Source: Chitinophaga pinensis
GTDB taxonomy: Bacteria; Bacteroidota; Bacteroidia; Chitinophagales; Chitinophagaceae
DNA: 8,208 nt
NCBI GenBank assembly: GCA_945872805.1
Contig: CAMCBE010000078.1
Location: 1 to 8,208 of the forward strand
Reading direction: 5' to 3'
Position numbers and translations under genes: made by a program. Below, in pieces: positions 1 to 6,994 of this stretch (position 1 is its first letter; every line of letters starts with the position of its first letter). The notes under the pieces are model-generated. The model was not told where the DNA came from. It did not search any database and worked only from the letters and a program-made list of their open reading frames with translations.

Positions 1-1
1 A

Positions 2-226
2 ACCCCAGGAGAATATAGTGCCGGGCATATCAAAGGATCTGTAAATATTCCATTGAATAGCTTATCTGCACATCTAACAAAGCTGTCTCAAAGTAAGCCT
101 ATTATTACGTGTTGTGCCTCCGGTATGCGAAGTGCATCTGCGAGACAAATACTTATGAACAAAGGGTTTGAAGAGGTCTATAATGGTGGTCCTTGGAGGG
201 TATTGGAACATAAATTGGAAGCATGA
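2..226 (+). CDS. Rhodanese-like sulfurtransferase, C-terminal part (5' end outside window)
   Basis: The frame starting at base 2 is open to a TGA at 224-226 and gives 74 residues of a single-domain rhodanese. The segment GHIKGSVNIPL matches the conserved rhodanese stretch before the active site. The loop CASGMRS is the CxxGxRS-type active-site loop, and its cysteine codon at 113-115 is the expected persulfide-carrying residue. A second Cys lies directly before it. The end NGGPWRVLEH resembles the usual closing motif with a conserved Trp. Such proteins move sulfane sulfur from thiosulfate, persulfide or polysulfide to thiol acceptors, normally in the cytoplasm. The stop overlaps the next start (ATGA at 223-226), so translation is probably coupled. 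The true start, and any signal peptide, lie left of the window. The family call is firm; the substrate is unknown. Confidence 0.9.
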   Translation, partial: TPGEYSAGHIKGSVNIPLNSLSAHLTKLSQSKPIITCCASGMRSASARQILMNKGFEEVYNGGPWRVLEHKLEA

Positions 227-444
227 AAAATAGATTAAAATCGTTCTTTAAAGAAAATTGGCTTTATTTGATTGGAGGCATAGTTGGAGCCATTGGTGGA
301 TTTTTATATTGGAAATTTGTTGGTTGTTCTTCTGGTACATGCCGGATAACATCCAAGCCACTTAATAGCACATTATATTTTGCTATGATGGGAGTATTGA
401 CATTTAGTTTATTCAAGAAAAAATCTACAGAACATGTCAAGTAG
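223..444 (+). CDS. DUF6132-family small membrane protein
   Basis: This 73-residue protein has two hydrophobic segments, about residues 12-30 and 48-64, separated by a short loop. The loop holds a Cys-x4-Cys motif (C35 and C40) within GCSSGTCRITSKP. From memory, this GCxSGTCxITS signature with two helices is typical of DUF6132 proteins in Bacteroidota; no function is established for them. The N-terminus is basic (KNRLK) and the tail is KKK-rich, which by the positive-inside rule suggests both ends are cytoplasmic and the cysteine loop faces the periplasm. The gene overlaps the upstream rhodanese by 4 bp and the downstream thioredoxin by 11 bp, so the three are almost certainly cotranscribed. 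A role in sulfur or thiol exchange at the membrane is inferred only from the neighbours and the cysteine pair. Confidence 0.85.
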   Translation: MKNRLKSFFKENWLYLIGGIVGAIGGFLYWKFVGCSSGTCRITSKPLNSTLYFAMMGVLTFSLFKKKSTEHVK

Positions 445-739
445 TACTTCCTTTGGTCAACTCATTAGTGGATCTAAACCAGTTCTTGTTGATTTTTTTG
501 CTGAGTGGTGTGGGCCATGCAAGATGATGGCGCCAATCTTGCAAGACTTGAAACTGGCTATTGGTGATACCGCAACTATTATTAAGATTGATATTGATAA
601 AAATCCTCAAACTGCTCAATCCTACAATGTGCAAGGTGTACCAACCCTGATTATTTTTCAACATGGGTTAGTCAAGTGGAGGCAGTCGGGTGTTGTGCCG
701 GCAAAACATCTCCAGCAGGAATTGCAAAAATTAAGCTAG
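434..739 (+). CDS. Thioredoxin
   Basis: A 101-residue single-domain thioredoxin of normal family length. It contains the canonical active site WCGPCK (C26 and C29), preceded by VLVDFFAEW with the buried acidic residue D20. The cis-proline motif GVPT has P70 opposite the active site. The pattern KIDIDKNPQTAQSYNVQGVPTL is standard for the family. There is no signal peptide, so it acts in the cytoplasm as a dithiol reductant, presumably recharged by thioredoxin reductase encoded elsewhere. The ATG at 434 lies inside the end of the DUF6132 gene (11-bp overlap), and no later in-frame Met precedes the active-site region, which supports this start and translational coupling. A likely local task is reducing persulfides carried by the rhodanese, but this is inferred from context. 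It is probably a locus-specific thioredoxin rather than the housekeeping one. Confidence 0.95.
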   Translation: MSSSTSFGQLISGSKPVLVDFFAEWCGPCKMMAPILQDLKLAIGDTATIIKIDIDKNPQTAQSYNVQGVPTLIIFQHGLVKWRQSGVVPAKHLQQELQKLS

Positions 740-789
740 GATTTCCCTTAGAGGTTCTTTCCCCGAAGCTTTATACTATCCTTCAGAAT

Positions 790-1839
790 TTAGCTAAGGG
801 TAGATAGGTCGATAACAAACCTATACTTAATATCCCCTTTAATCATTCGATCGTACGCTTCATTGATATACGAGATTGGAATCAGTTCAATATCTGCACT
901 GATATTTTTTTCATGGCAAAAATCAAGCATTTCCTGTGTTTCCTTTATACCGCCAAACATTGATCCCATAATGCTTCTCCTGTTTTTGAGTAAGCCCCAG
1001 GTTGAAATTTTTGGTTGGTGCTCAGGTAGTCCTACTATAATTAACGTCCCATCTAATCTCAATAAATTTTGATAAGGCATATAATCATGATCTGCTGAAA
1101 TACAGTTGAGCACAATGTCAAATGTTGAAGCATGTGGAGTTAATGCATCTGTATTGGATGCTAATATAAAATGATGTGCTCCAAGGCTGTGCGCTTCTTT
1201 TACTTTTGATGCTGAAGTGCTAATTACTGTTACTTCTGCTCCCAATGCAACAGCAAATTTCACTCCCATGTGGCCAAGTCCACCAAGTCCAACTACCGCA
1301 ACTTTCATCCCTGCCTTGACACCAGCATGTTTTAATGGGGAATATGTTGTAATCCCTGCACAGAGCAATGGGGCTACCGCGGCAAGGTTTTCAGTTTGAT
1401 TAACGCGTAACACATATTTTTCATCCGTAACGATTTCAGAGGAATATCCACCCATTGTTATCTCTCCAGAGCCATCTCTTTCTTTTGCATTATAGGTACC
1501 TGTTGCACCAGACTCACAATATTGCTCATAATCATCTATGCAATTTTTACATGTTCTGCAGCTGTCTACCATTACGCCAACGCCAACTGTCTGCCCTACA
1601 GTAAATTTTGTCACATCAGATCCAATCGCTTTCACTTTACCAACGATTTCGTGACCAGGAACTACAGGGTAGATTGCTCCTCCCCATTCATTGCGGACTG
1701 TATGAATATCACTATGACAAACCCCACAAAATAAAATCTCTATGTGAATGTCATTTGGCTTGAGGTCTCTTCTGTTAATTACTAGTGACGTTAAGGCTGA
1801 TTTGCTGTCTTGTGCACCGTATGCTTTTACATTACTCAT
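790..1839 (-). CDS. Zinc-dependent NAD(P)-dependent alcohol/aldehyde dehydrogenase, YahK/cinnamyl-alcohol-dehydrogenase type
   Basis: A full-length 349-residue medium-chain dehydrogenase, the same length as I recall for E. coli YahK and with the same motif order. Expected catalytic zinc ligands are C41 (GVCHSD), H63 (PGHE) and C160 (LLCAGIT). The structural zinc site is the four-cysteine lobe C94, C97, C100 and C108. The Rossmann nucleotide motif GLGGLGH spans residues 184-190. The second beta strand ends in VISTSASK, with Ser/Thr instead of an acidic residue and a following Lys, which favours NADP(H) over NAD(H). The C-terminal motifs GGIKETQEMLDFC and DIKYRFVID are typical of this subgroup. 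Expected activity is reversible, NADPH-linked reduction of aldehydes in the cytoplasm; the natural substrate cannot be read from sequence. It is the second gene of a minus-strand operon, 13 bp after the YHS lipoprotein, with no clear ribosome binding site. Confidence 0.95.
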   Translation of the reverse strand: MSNVKAYGAQDSKSALTSLVINRRDLKPNDIHIEILFCGVCHSDIHTVRNEWGGAIYPVVPGHEIVGKVKAIGSDVTKFTVGQTVGVGVMVDSCRTCKNCIDDYEQYCESGATGTYNAKERDGSGEITMGGYSSEIVTDEKYVLRVNQTENLAAVAPLLCAGITTYSPLKHAGVKAGMKVAVVGLGGLGHMGVKFAVALGAEVTVISTSASKVKEAHSLGAHHFILASNTDALTPHASTFDIVLNCISADHDYMPYQNLLRLDGTLIIVGLPEHQPKISTWGLLKNRRSIMGSMFGGIKETQEMLDFCHEKNISADIELIPISYINEAYDRMIKGDIKYRFVIDLSTLS

Positions 1840-1852
1840 TGAATATATTTTA

Positions 1853-2146
1853 TTATTTACTTTTCATTGACTTGGTTAAAAATTCCGTTTTACACTCCGG
1901 TGAGCAAAATCCATATGCATTCCCATTGAAATGACAGGTATCAGATATGCCAGCGGTAACAGGCATGCCACATGTCATATCATGTTTGTTTACTACCATT
2001 TCAGGGGTATATTTTGTTTGTTGAACATTCTCCTGAATGGTCATGGTATCTTCTCCGGGAGTTGTTGAAGCTTCTGTTTGTGTTGTTTGGTTATTGCAGG
2101 AAGAAAAGATCAATAATCCCAGTAAGATAGAATATATGTGTTTCAT
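1853..2146 (-). CDS. YHS-domain lipoprotein (putative metal-binding)
   Basis: A 97-residue lipoprotein. The N-terminus MKHIYSILLGLLIFSSC is a signal peptide with a lipobox-like end, and C17 is the probable lipidated residue. Residues 18-50 form a Thr/Gln/Glu-rich linker. The C-terminal 45 residues carry a YHS/TRASH-like motif: DMTCGMPV (C59), then SDTCHFNGNAYGFC (C71, C81), then SPECKTEFL (C85). YHS domains generally bind metal ions through cysteines, and related modules occur in copper and other heavy-metal handling proteins. C71 appears to be one cysteine more than the usual pattern, judged from memory. The protein should be anchored to a membrane facing the periplasm. It is first in the operon with the dehydrogenase downstream and is read divergently from the amidohydrolase. 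Metal identity and role are unknown. Confidence 0.85.
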   Translation of the reverse strand: MKHIYSILLGLLIFSSCNNQTTQTEASTTPGEDTMTIQENVQQTKYTPEMVVNKHDMTCGMPVTAGISDTCHFNGNAYGFCSPECKTEFLTKSMKSK

Positions 2147-2394
2147 AAAATGAATTAATATGTATGCAAAGATGCTTAAGATTTTCAGTTTATTGAGTAA
2201 TTCAGGCTGTATTTATTTCAATTTTATGGTAGCGGTTAGATTTCATTCGCTATAAAAGCTATGATACCTTATTAATACACATGAAAGTTTATTTAGCTCA
2301 GGATCAAAAATGTTTATAAACGGCTAAATTCTCATTTTAAAATCAATGTCAATTCATGCCAATTCGATAACTTGGCCCAAACTAAATTCACGAT
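2147..2394. other. Divergent intergenic region, presumed promoters for both sides
   Basis: This 248-bp AT-rich gap separates the starts of the minus-strand lipoprotein and the plus-strand amidohydrolase, so it must contain promoters for both. I looked for the Bacteroidota promoter pattern (TTTG near -33 and TAnnTTTG near -7). I found only weak partial matches: TAACTTGG at 2368-2375 on the plus strand, and CATCTTTG, read on the minus strand from 2174 to 2167. Neither has a convincing upstream partner, so no promoter is assigned. No RNA gene or riboswitch was recognised. Confidence 0.4.
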
Positions 2395-5300
2395 ATGAAA
2401 GCAACAAGGCTCGTTTTATCTGTGTTTCTCTTCGCCGGAATCACTAGTAATTCTTTTGCTCAAAAGGACACTTCATTTACTCGATACAAAAACCTTCCGC
2501 TAAAGGCTGATCGAATGTTTGATCTGAAAACTACTGAGGGCACATGGACATCAGTGGATATTAGTCCAGATGGAAAGACTATCTTATTTGATATGATGGG
2601 AGATCTTTATTCTATCCCATCAGAAGGTGGCAAAGCAACACAAATAACAAGGGGACTAGCTTTCGATCAACATCCGCGATTTAGCCCAGATGGGAAAAAA
2701 ATATTATTTGTTTCTGACAAGAGTGGCGCAGAAAATTTATGGTATATCAATGCTGAAAAGAAAGATACTGTTCAGCTGACTACAGAAACCAATCAAAACT
2801 TCACTTCAGCTGCATGGACACCCGATGGAAACTACATTGTATACTCGAAGGGAAGAAGAGTCAATAAGCTCTATATGATTCATAAGGATGGCGGTAGCGG
2901 TACCCAATTGATTGATGAGCCAGCATCATTGAAAGTGATTGACCCAGCAGTGAGTAGTGACGGTAAAAAAATCTATTATTCTTTTCGTACTGGCTCTTGG
3001 AATTATAATGCGCAACTTCCTCAGTATGAAATTGGCGTCTATGATCGGGATAATGCAAAAAAGACTAAGCTCACAAGCCGCTATGGGTCTGCATTTACTC
3101 CAGTGCTTTCAAAAGATGGAAAATGGCTTGTTTATGGTACACGGTATGAGGCAAAAACAGGACTTATCTTAAGGGATTTACAAACTGGTGATGAAAAATG
3201 GTTGGCCTATCCTGTTCAACGAGATGATCAGGAATCCATTGCTGTTTCCGGAGTGCTCCCAGCTATGGCATTTACGCCAGATAGCAAATCGCTCATAGCT
3301 TCATTTGGAGGGAAAATCAATAAGATAAATATCGAAAACGGAAACTCTATAGTGATTCCATATGAAGTAGATGGAAAATTGGAATTGGCCCCAGAAGTAT
3401 TATTCAAGTATCCCATCAAGGATACCAGCGCTGCTATGGCAACTCAAATTCGAGATGCAGTTCCTTCTCCCGATGGGAAAAAATTAGCATTTACTGTGTT
3501 GAACAGATTATATATCATGGATTATCCTAATGGAACCCCTAAACGATTAACAGCGAATGACTTCACTGAAGCGCAGCCTTCATGGAGCCCTGATGGTAAA
3601 TCAATCGTGTTTAGTTCATGGAGTAATCAAGGTGGGTTTATTCATGTGGTTTCATCTGAGGGTACTGCACTCAATACAATCACTAAAACATCTGGACTAT
3701 TTCAATCGATGCGTTATAATACAGACGGATCAAAAATTATATTTATCCAATCGCCTGTACAAAAATTCAAAGCATCTTTTGATCCAACCTATGACGATGC
3801 TGAAGATAATCTGTGTTGGATAAGTCCAACAGGTGGGGATATACATGTAATTGATAAGACGGGAGGAAGGTATAATCCTCATTTTTCTAAAAATGATGAT
3901 CGTATTTATTTAAATACTGATGGTAGCCTCATTTCCATTAAATGGGATGGTACTGATCAAAAGACGCATGCAAAAATCAGTGGCATTACCACATTCGGCT
4001 CAATAGCTATGTACAAAGGGAAGCCAGTTCCTTCAGATGCGTGTATTGTTCCTGAAACGCTAGGTACTGATGAAGCCAAAGAAAATAACCCTCCATCGCC
4101 TGCAAGTGAAATTTGGCTTTCTCCTAATGGAGAGAAGGCTATTGCAAAAGTGAATAACAACATATATGCTGTCACTATTCCCTCAACAGGTAAGCCTGTA
4201 ACTATTTCTGTGGCTGATGCAAGTAGTGCAGAATTTCCAAGTAAAAAAATAACGGAATTGGGTGGTGAATTTCCTTCATGGTCTGCCGATGGGGCAACTA
4301 TACATTGGAGTTTAGGCGCTGCACATATAGTTTATAATGTTGCTCAAGCAGAAGCCTTTGAAGACAGTGTGAAAGCGGCTAAGAAATTAGCTGAACAAAA
4401 ATCTGTAACAGATACCGCAAGCAAAGCCACTGGAAAAGTAGAGCCTAAAAAAGAGACTGCTGAATATCATCCTGATGAACAATGGGTGAAAGTATATTAT
4501 AAGAAAGATATTCCCGCTTCTTCCATCATGCTTAAAGGCGCACGCATCATTACAATGAATGGTGATGTAGTAATTAGCAAAGGAGATGTATTGATTGTAA
4601 ACAATCGAATTAAGTCGATTGGCAAAAATGTAAAAACACCTGCTGGAACAAAAGTGATTGATGTACAAGGTAAGACTATCATTCCAGGGTTTGTTGATGT
4701 GCACGCGCACATGTGGCCAAGTTGGGGGATACACAAAAATCAAGTTTGGATTTATGCAGCAAACTTAGCTTATGGGGTTACTACCACTAGAGATCCTCAA
4801 ACCGCCACGACCGATGTGCTTACCTATGCTGATATGGTTGAGGCAGGACAAATGGTAGGCCCACGTGTATATTCAACTGGTCCAGGTGTAGGTTATTGGG
4901 CATACAATGTAAAAGATTCAAGCCAGGCTGAAAGTATTTTAAAGCAGTATAGTAAGTACTATAATACCCAATACATCAAAATGTATTTGACAGGAAATCG
5001 TCAGGCTAGGCAATGGATTATTAACGCAGCTAAGAATCAAAAGCTAATGCCAACAACAGAAGGTGGATTAGACTTCAAATTAAACATGACCAATCTATTA
5101 GATGGGTATCCAGGACATGAACATTCGATTCCAATTTTCCCACTCTATAAAGATGTAACCAAAACAGCTGCTGATGCAAAAATGATTGTTACACCTACCT
5201 TGTTGGTTTCCTATGGTGGACCATGGGCAGAAAATTATTACTATGAAAATGATAATCCATATAGTAACAAAAAGCTTCAGTTTTTTACTCCATATGAAGA

Positions 5301-5769
5301 ACTTGCACAAAAATCAAGAAGACGCGAAACCTGGTTTCTCCCTGAAGAGCATGTATTCCAAAAACACGCTCAAAGCATGAAGTCAATTGTAGAAGCTGGT
5401 GGTTTGGTAGGTATTGGAAGTCACGGTCAGTTACAGGGTCTTGGATATCATTGGGAAGTATGGGCCATGCAGAGCGGCGGTATGAGAACTATTGATGCTT
5501 TGAAAGTAGCGACTATACTTGGTGCTGAGGGACTTGGATTGGATAAGGATTTAGGTAGTATTGAAGTTGGTAAATTGGCTGATCTTATCATCTTGGATAA
5601 AAATCCATTAGAAAATATTAGAAATACCAATACAATAAAGTATGTAATGAAAAATGGTCGATTATATGATGGTAATAATGGGGATCAAGTTGCTCCTGAA
5701 AAAAAGAAGCTCAACAAAGCTGAATGGGAACAATCTGCACCTGTAACAAATACGTCAGTAAAGGAGTAG
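2395..5769 (+). CDS. Exported TolB-like beta-propeller / amidohydrolase fusion protein
   Basis: A 1124-residue protein. Residues 1-22 form a Sec signal peptide ending SNSFA, with cleavage probably before Q23, so it acts in the periplasm or outside. From about 43 to 680 there are repeated PD40/TolB-type blades of the form SPDGK-hydrophobic, for example at 57-61 and 97-101, then WTPDG, PSPDGKK, WSPDGK and LSPNGEK. A Lys/Glu/Thr-rich linker (about 675-700) leads to an amidohydrolase domain at about 710-1100. That domain has the entry motif IIPGFVDVHAH (H770, H772), K862 in YIKMY as candidate carboxylated lysine, GHEHS (H908, H910), and a closing LGSIEVGKLADLIILDKNP. From memory, exported proteins of this architecture occur in Bacteroidota and Proteobacteria, annotated only as amidohydrolases; the substrate is unknown and peptide or cyclic-amide hydrolysis is a guess. 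E889 and H1010 sit where His and Asp ligands are usual. It appears monocistronic and ends 25 bp before a strong terminator. The ATG at 2395 begins the signal peptide directly, which supports this start. Confidence 0.93.
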   Translation: MKATRLVLSVFLFAGITSNSFAQKDTSFTRYKNLPLKADRMFDLKTTEGTWTSVDISPDGKTILFDMMGDLYSIPSEGGKATQITRGLAFDQHPRFSPDGKKILFVSDKSGAENLWYINAEKKDTVQLTTETNQNFTSAAWTPDGNYIVYSKGRRVNKLYMIHKDGGSGTQLIDEPASLKVIDPAVSSDGKKIYYSFRTGSWNYNAQLPQYEIGVYDRDNAKKTKLTSRYGSAFTPVLSKDGKWLVYGTRYEAKTGLILRDLQTGDEKWLAYPVQRDDQESIAVSGVLPAMAFTPDSKSLIASFGGKINKINIENGNSIVIPYEVDGKLELAPEVLFKYPIKDTSAAMATQIRDAVPSPDGKKLAFTVLNRLYIMDYPNGTPKRLTANDFTEAQPSWSPDGKSIVFSSWSNQGGFIHVVSSEGTALNTITKTSGLFQSMRYNTDGSKIIFIQSPVQKFKASFDPTYDDAEDNLCWISPTGGDIHVIDKTGGRYNPHFSKNDDRIYLNTDGSLISIKWDGTDQKTHAKISGITTFGSIAMYKGKPVPSDACIVPETLGTDEAKENNPPSPASEIWLSPNGEKAIAKVNNNIYAVTIPSTGKPVTISVADASSAEFPSKKITELGGEFPSWSADGATIHWSLGAAHIVYNVAQAEAFEDSVKAAKKLAEQKSVTDTASKATGKVEPKKETAEYHPDEQWVKVYYKKDIPASSIMLKGARIITMNGDVVISKGDVLIVNNRIKSIGKNVKTPAGTKVIDVQGKTIIPGFVDVHAHMWPSWGIHKNQVWIYAANLAYGVTTTRDPQTATTDVLTYADMVEAGQMVGPRVYSTGPGVGYWAYNVKDSSQAESILKQYSKYYNTQYIKMYLTGNRQARQWIINAAKNQKLMPTTEGGLDFKLNMTNLLDGYPGHEHSIPIFPLYKDVTKTAADAKMIVTPTLLVSYGGPWAENYYYENDNPYSNKKLQFFTPYEELAQKSRRRETWFLPEEHVFQKHAQSMKSIVEAGGLVGIGSHGQLQGLGYHWEVWAMQSGGMRTIDALKVATILGAEGLGLDKDLGSIEVGKLADLIILDKNPLENIRNTNTIKYVMKNGRLYDGNNGDQVAPEKKKLNKAEWEQSAPVTNTSVKE

Positions 5770-5794
5770 GTAAAATAGTTTTGTATTGAATTTC

Positions 5795-5830
5795 AGAAGG
5801 CAAGCAGTAATTTTCTGCTTGCCTTCTTTT
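5795..5830 (+). terminator. Rho-independent terminator of the amidohydrolase gene
   Basis: A perfect 13-bp stem has its left arm AGAAGGCAAGCAG at 5795-5807, a 7-nt loop at 5808-5814 and its right arm CTGCTTGCCTTCT at 5815-5827. A short T run ends at 5830. The stem begins 25 bp after the amidohydrolase stop. Read on the minus strand the hairpin is followed by few T residues, so it mainly stops plus-strand transcription, though it may also help insulate the convergent SpxH-like gene. Confidence 0.92.
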
Positions 5831-5841
5831 ATCTTATGTAT

Positions 5842-5856
5842 TAACGATTATCGTTA
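5842..5856. repeat. Short palindrome at the 3' end of the SpxH-like gene
   Basis: TAACGAT at 5842-5848 and its exact reverse complement ATCGTTA at 5850-5856 are separated by one base. The palindrome covers the stop codon of the minus-strand gene (5854-5856). On the minus strand it is not followed by a T run, so it is not an evident terminator. It could be a weak operator or chance in AT-rich DNA. Confidence 0.35.
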
Positions 5857-6894
5857 TGATTCTATATGATTAAAGTTATTAATCCACATGTCGCCGTATG
5901 TGCTTTCAAATTTTGTGATTAGATTTTTATCAAAAAGATCATTTAATATTTCTCTCGACTTATTTTCATTTTCGTCTATTAAAAATGAAAATTCTTTGGA
6001 GGTCATGGTTTGAAACTGTTCGAATAAATATTTTGCACTTTTCGGGTATTCGGATTTTGTTATATCGGGTTTTAGCTGATGCATTGCGTCGACAAAATTT
6101 TCATAAGGTTGAAATCCATTTAATGCAAGCTCCTTTCCTTTATCATTTGAAAATATCAAGGTTGGAAGCACTTCTATGTTTTTCTGATCAGAGAGAATAA
6201 GGTCTTCTTTAAATTTTTCCTGAGCCCTGTCCTCAAGATCGCGTAATAATCTAGCGGCATCTAATCCAACATCACATGCAGCTCTATGAAGGAATTCTTT
6301 TTTTATAATATTCTTTTTTTCTAGAAATACCATTTCTCTTATTCTCCTAAGAAACAAGACGGCCTTATCGGTATCCTGTAACTGCGCTGCTTTAAACGCT
6401 ATAGATGGTGGATAAGACGAGGGTAATGGATCTTCAAGCCAAATATTTTTGTTGATTGGCATTTTATAAGAGTAGCATACTTCTTCCCAATGGGCAGCTA
6501 CATCGCTCGGGGTTTTGATACCAGATCGATTATAATTCTCCCAGGAAGGGAGTAGTCCCCCCATTTTATATTCAATATTTATATGTTCGTTATACTCCAA
6601 CTGTAGCTTTCTAAGCTGTGGTTGGTTAATCCAGCATGTTGAACAAATTGGGTCGGTGAAATATAGTACACTAATACTCTTCTCGTGTGTTGTTTTCGTC
6701 TGTGGACTGGATTGTTCTGTAATAAGCGGAACGATGAGATCGTCATCTGCTTTATGTTTTGGATGTTGAAAATCCATTTTTAGGTTTCTTGTTAATTGAG
6801 TTTTATTGGCAATATATTCTGTATGAAGTAGATTGTTTTGCTCAAATAGGCGACTGGTCAGAATGGGAAAGGCTGCGTTTTCAGGGCTAAACAT
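5854..6894 (-). CDS. DsbA-family thioredoxin-fold protein, SpxH/YjbH-like
   Basis: The frame gives 346 residues from the ATG at 6894. After a variable N-terminus comes SVLYFTDPICSTCW with a CxxC site (C84, C87), then INQPQLRKLQLEY, a helical insertion (about 125-235), and a cis-proline motif EVLPTLIF (P244). The order DP-C-xx-CW, PQLRKLQLEYN, DPLPSSYPPSIAFKAAQLQ, FLRRIREMVFLEKKNI and GFQPYE parallels Bacillus YjbH (SpxH), the ClpXP adaptor for Spx, more than classical periplasmic DsbA. Residues about 285-346 look like a small winged-helix domain. There is no signal peptide, so it is probably cytoplasmic. Whether it is an adaptor, a thiol oxidoreductase or an isomerase is not decidable. The start is uncertain: M40 (ATG at 6775-6777) would give a 307-residue protein nearer the family norm, and the first 39 residues resemble nothing I know. 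The gene stands alone, convergent with the amidohydrolase. Confidence 0.85.
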   Translation of the reverse strand: MFSPENAAFPILTSRLFEQNNLLHTEYIANKTQLTRNLKMDFQHPKHKADDDLIVPLITEQSSPQTKTTHEKSISVLYFTDPICSTCWINQPQLRKLQLEYNEHINIEYKMGGLLPSWENYNRSGIKTPSDVAAHWEEVCYSYKMPINKNIWLEDPLPSSYPPSIAFKAAQLQDTDKAVLFLRRIREMVFLEKKNIIKKEFLHRAACDVGLDAARLLRDLEDRAQEKFKEDLILSDQKNIEVLPTLIFSNDKGKELALNGFQPYENFVDAMHQLKPDITKSEYPKSAKYLFEQFQTMTSKEFSFLIDENENKSREILNDLFDKNLITKFESTYGDMWINNFNHIES

Positions 6895-6932
6895 ACTACT
6901 AAAACGATAACGTGGCGAAAGTAGTATGTTTA
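6888..6932. repeat. Perfect 13-bp inverted repeat over the upstream start of the SpxH-like gene
   Basis: TAAACATACTACT at 6888-6900 is the exact reverse complement of AGTAGTATGTTTA at 6920-6932, with a 19-nt spacer. The annotated start codon (6892-6894) lies inside the left arm. In the minus-strand transcript the arms could pair and hide that AUG; as DNA they could be a regulator site. No T run follows in the minus direction, so a terminator is unlikely. Confidence 0.65.
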
Positions 6933-6994
6933 AAAGAGGTAAGAATTTTTTTTAGGGGGACAAAAAAATCATTGCGTATTAATACTTAATTTAA

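Noticed and set aside
745..800. CCCTTAG (745-751) and CTAAGGG (794-800) as a terminator between the convergent thioredoxin and dehydrogenase genes
   Set aside because: The arms are only 7 bp with a 42-nt loop and no T run; they are probably chance.
2281..2319. Twelve-residue open frame starting MKVYLAQDQ in the divergent intergenic region
   Set aside because: It is too short, has no ribosome binding site and shows no leader-peptide pattern such as repeated codons or an attenuator hairpin.
4387..4743. Antisense open frame of about 118 codons within the amidohydrolase gene
   Set aside because: It lies entirely opposite a strongly supported gene, has low-complexity Phe/Ile/Tyr-rich composition and matches no family; it is a shadow of the plus-strand coding frame.
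6976..6985. GTATTAATAC palindrome downstream of the frameshifted gene
   Set aside because: This 10-bp, almost purely AT palindrome without a GC stem is expected by chance in such AT-rich sequence.
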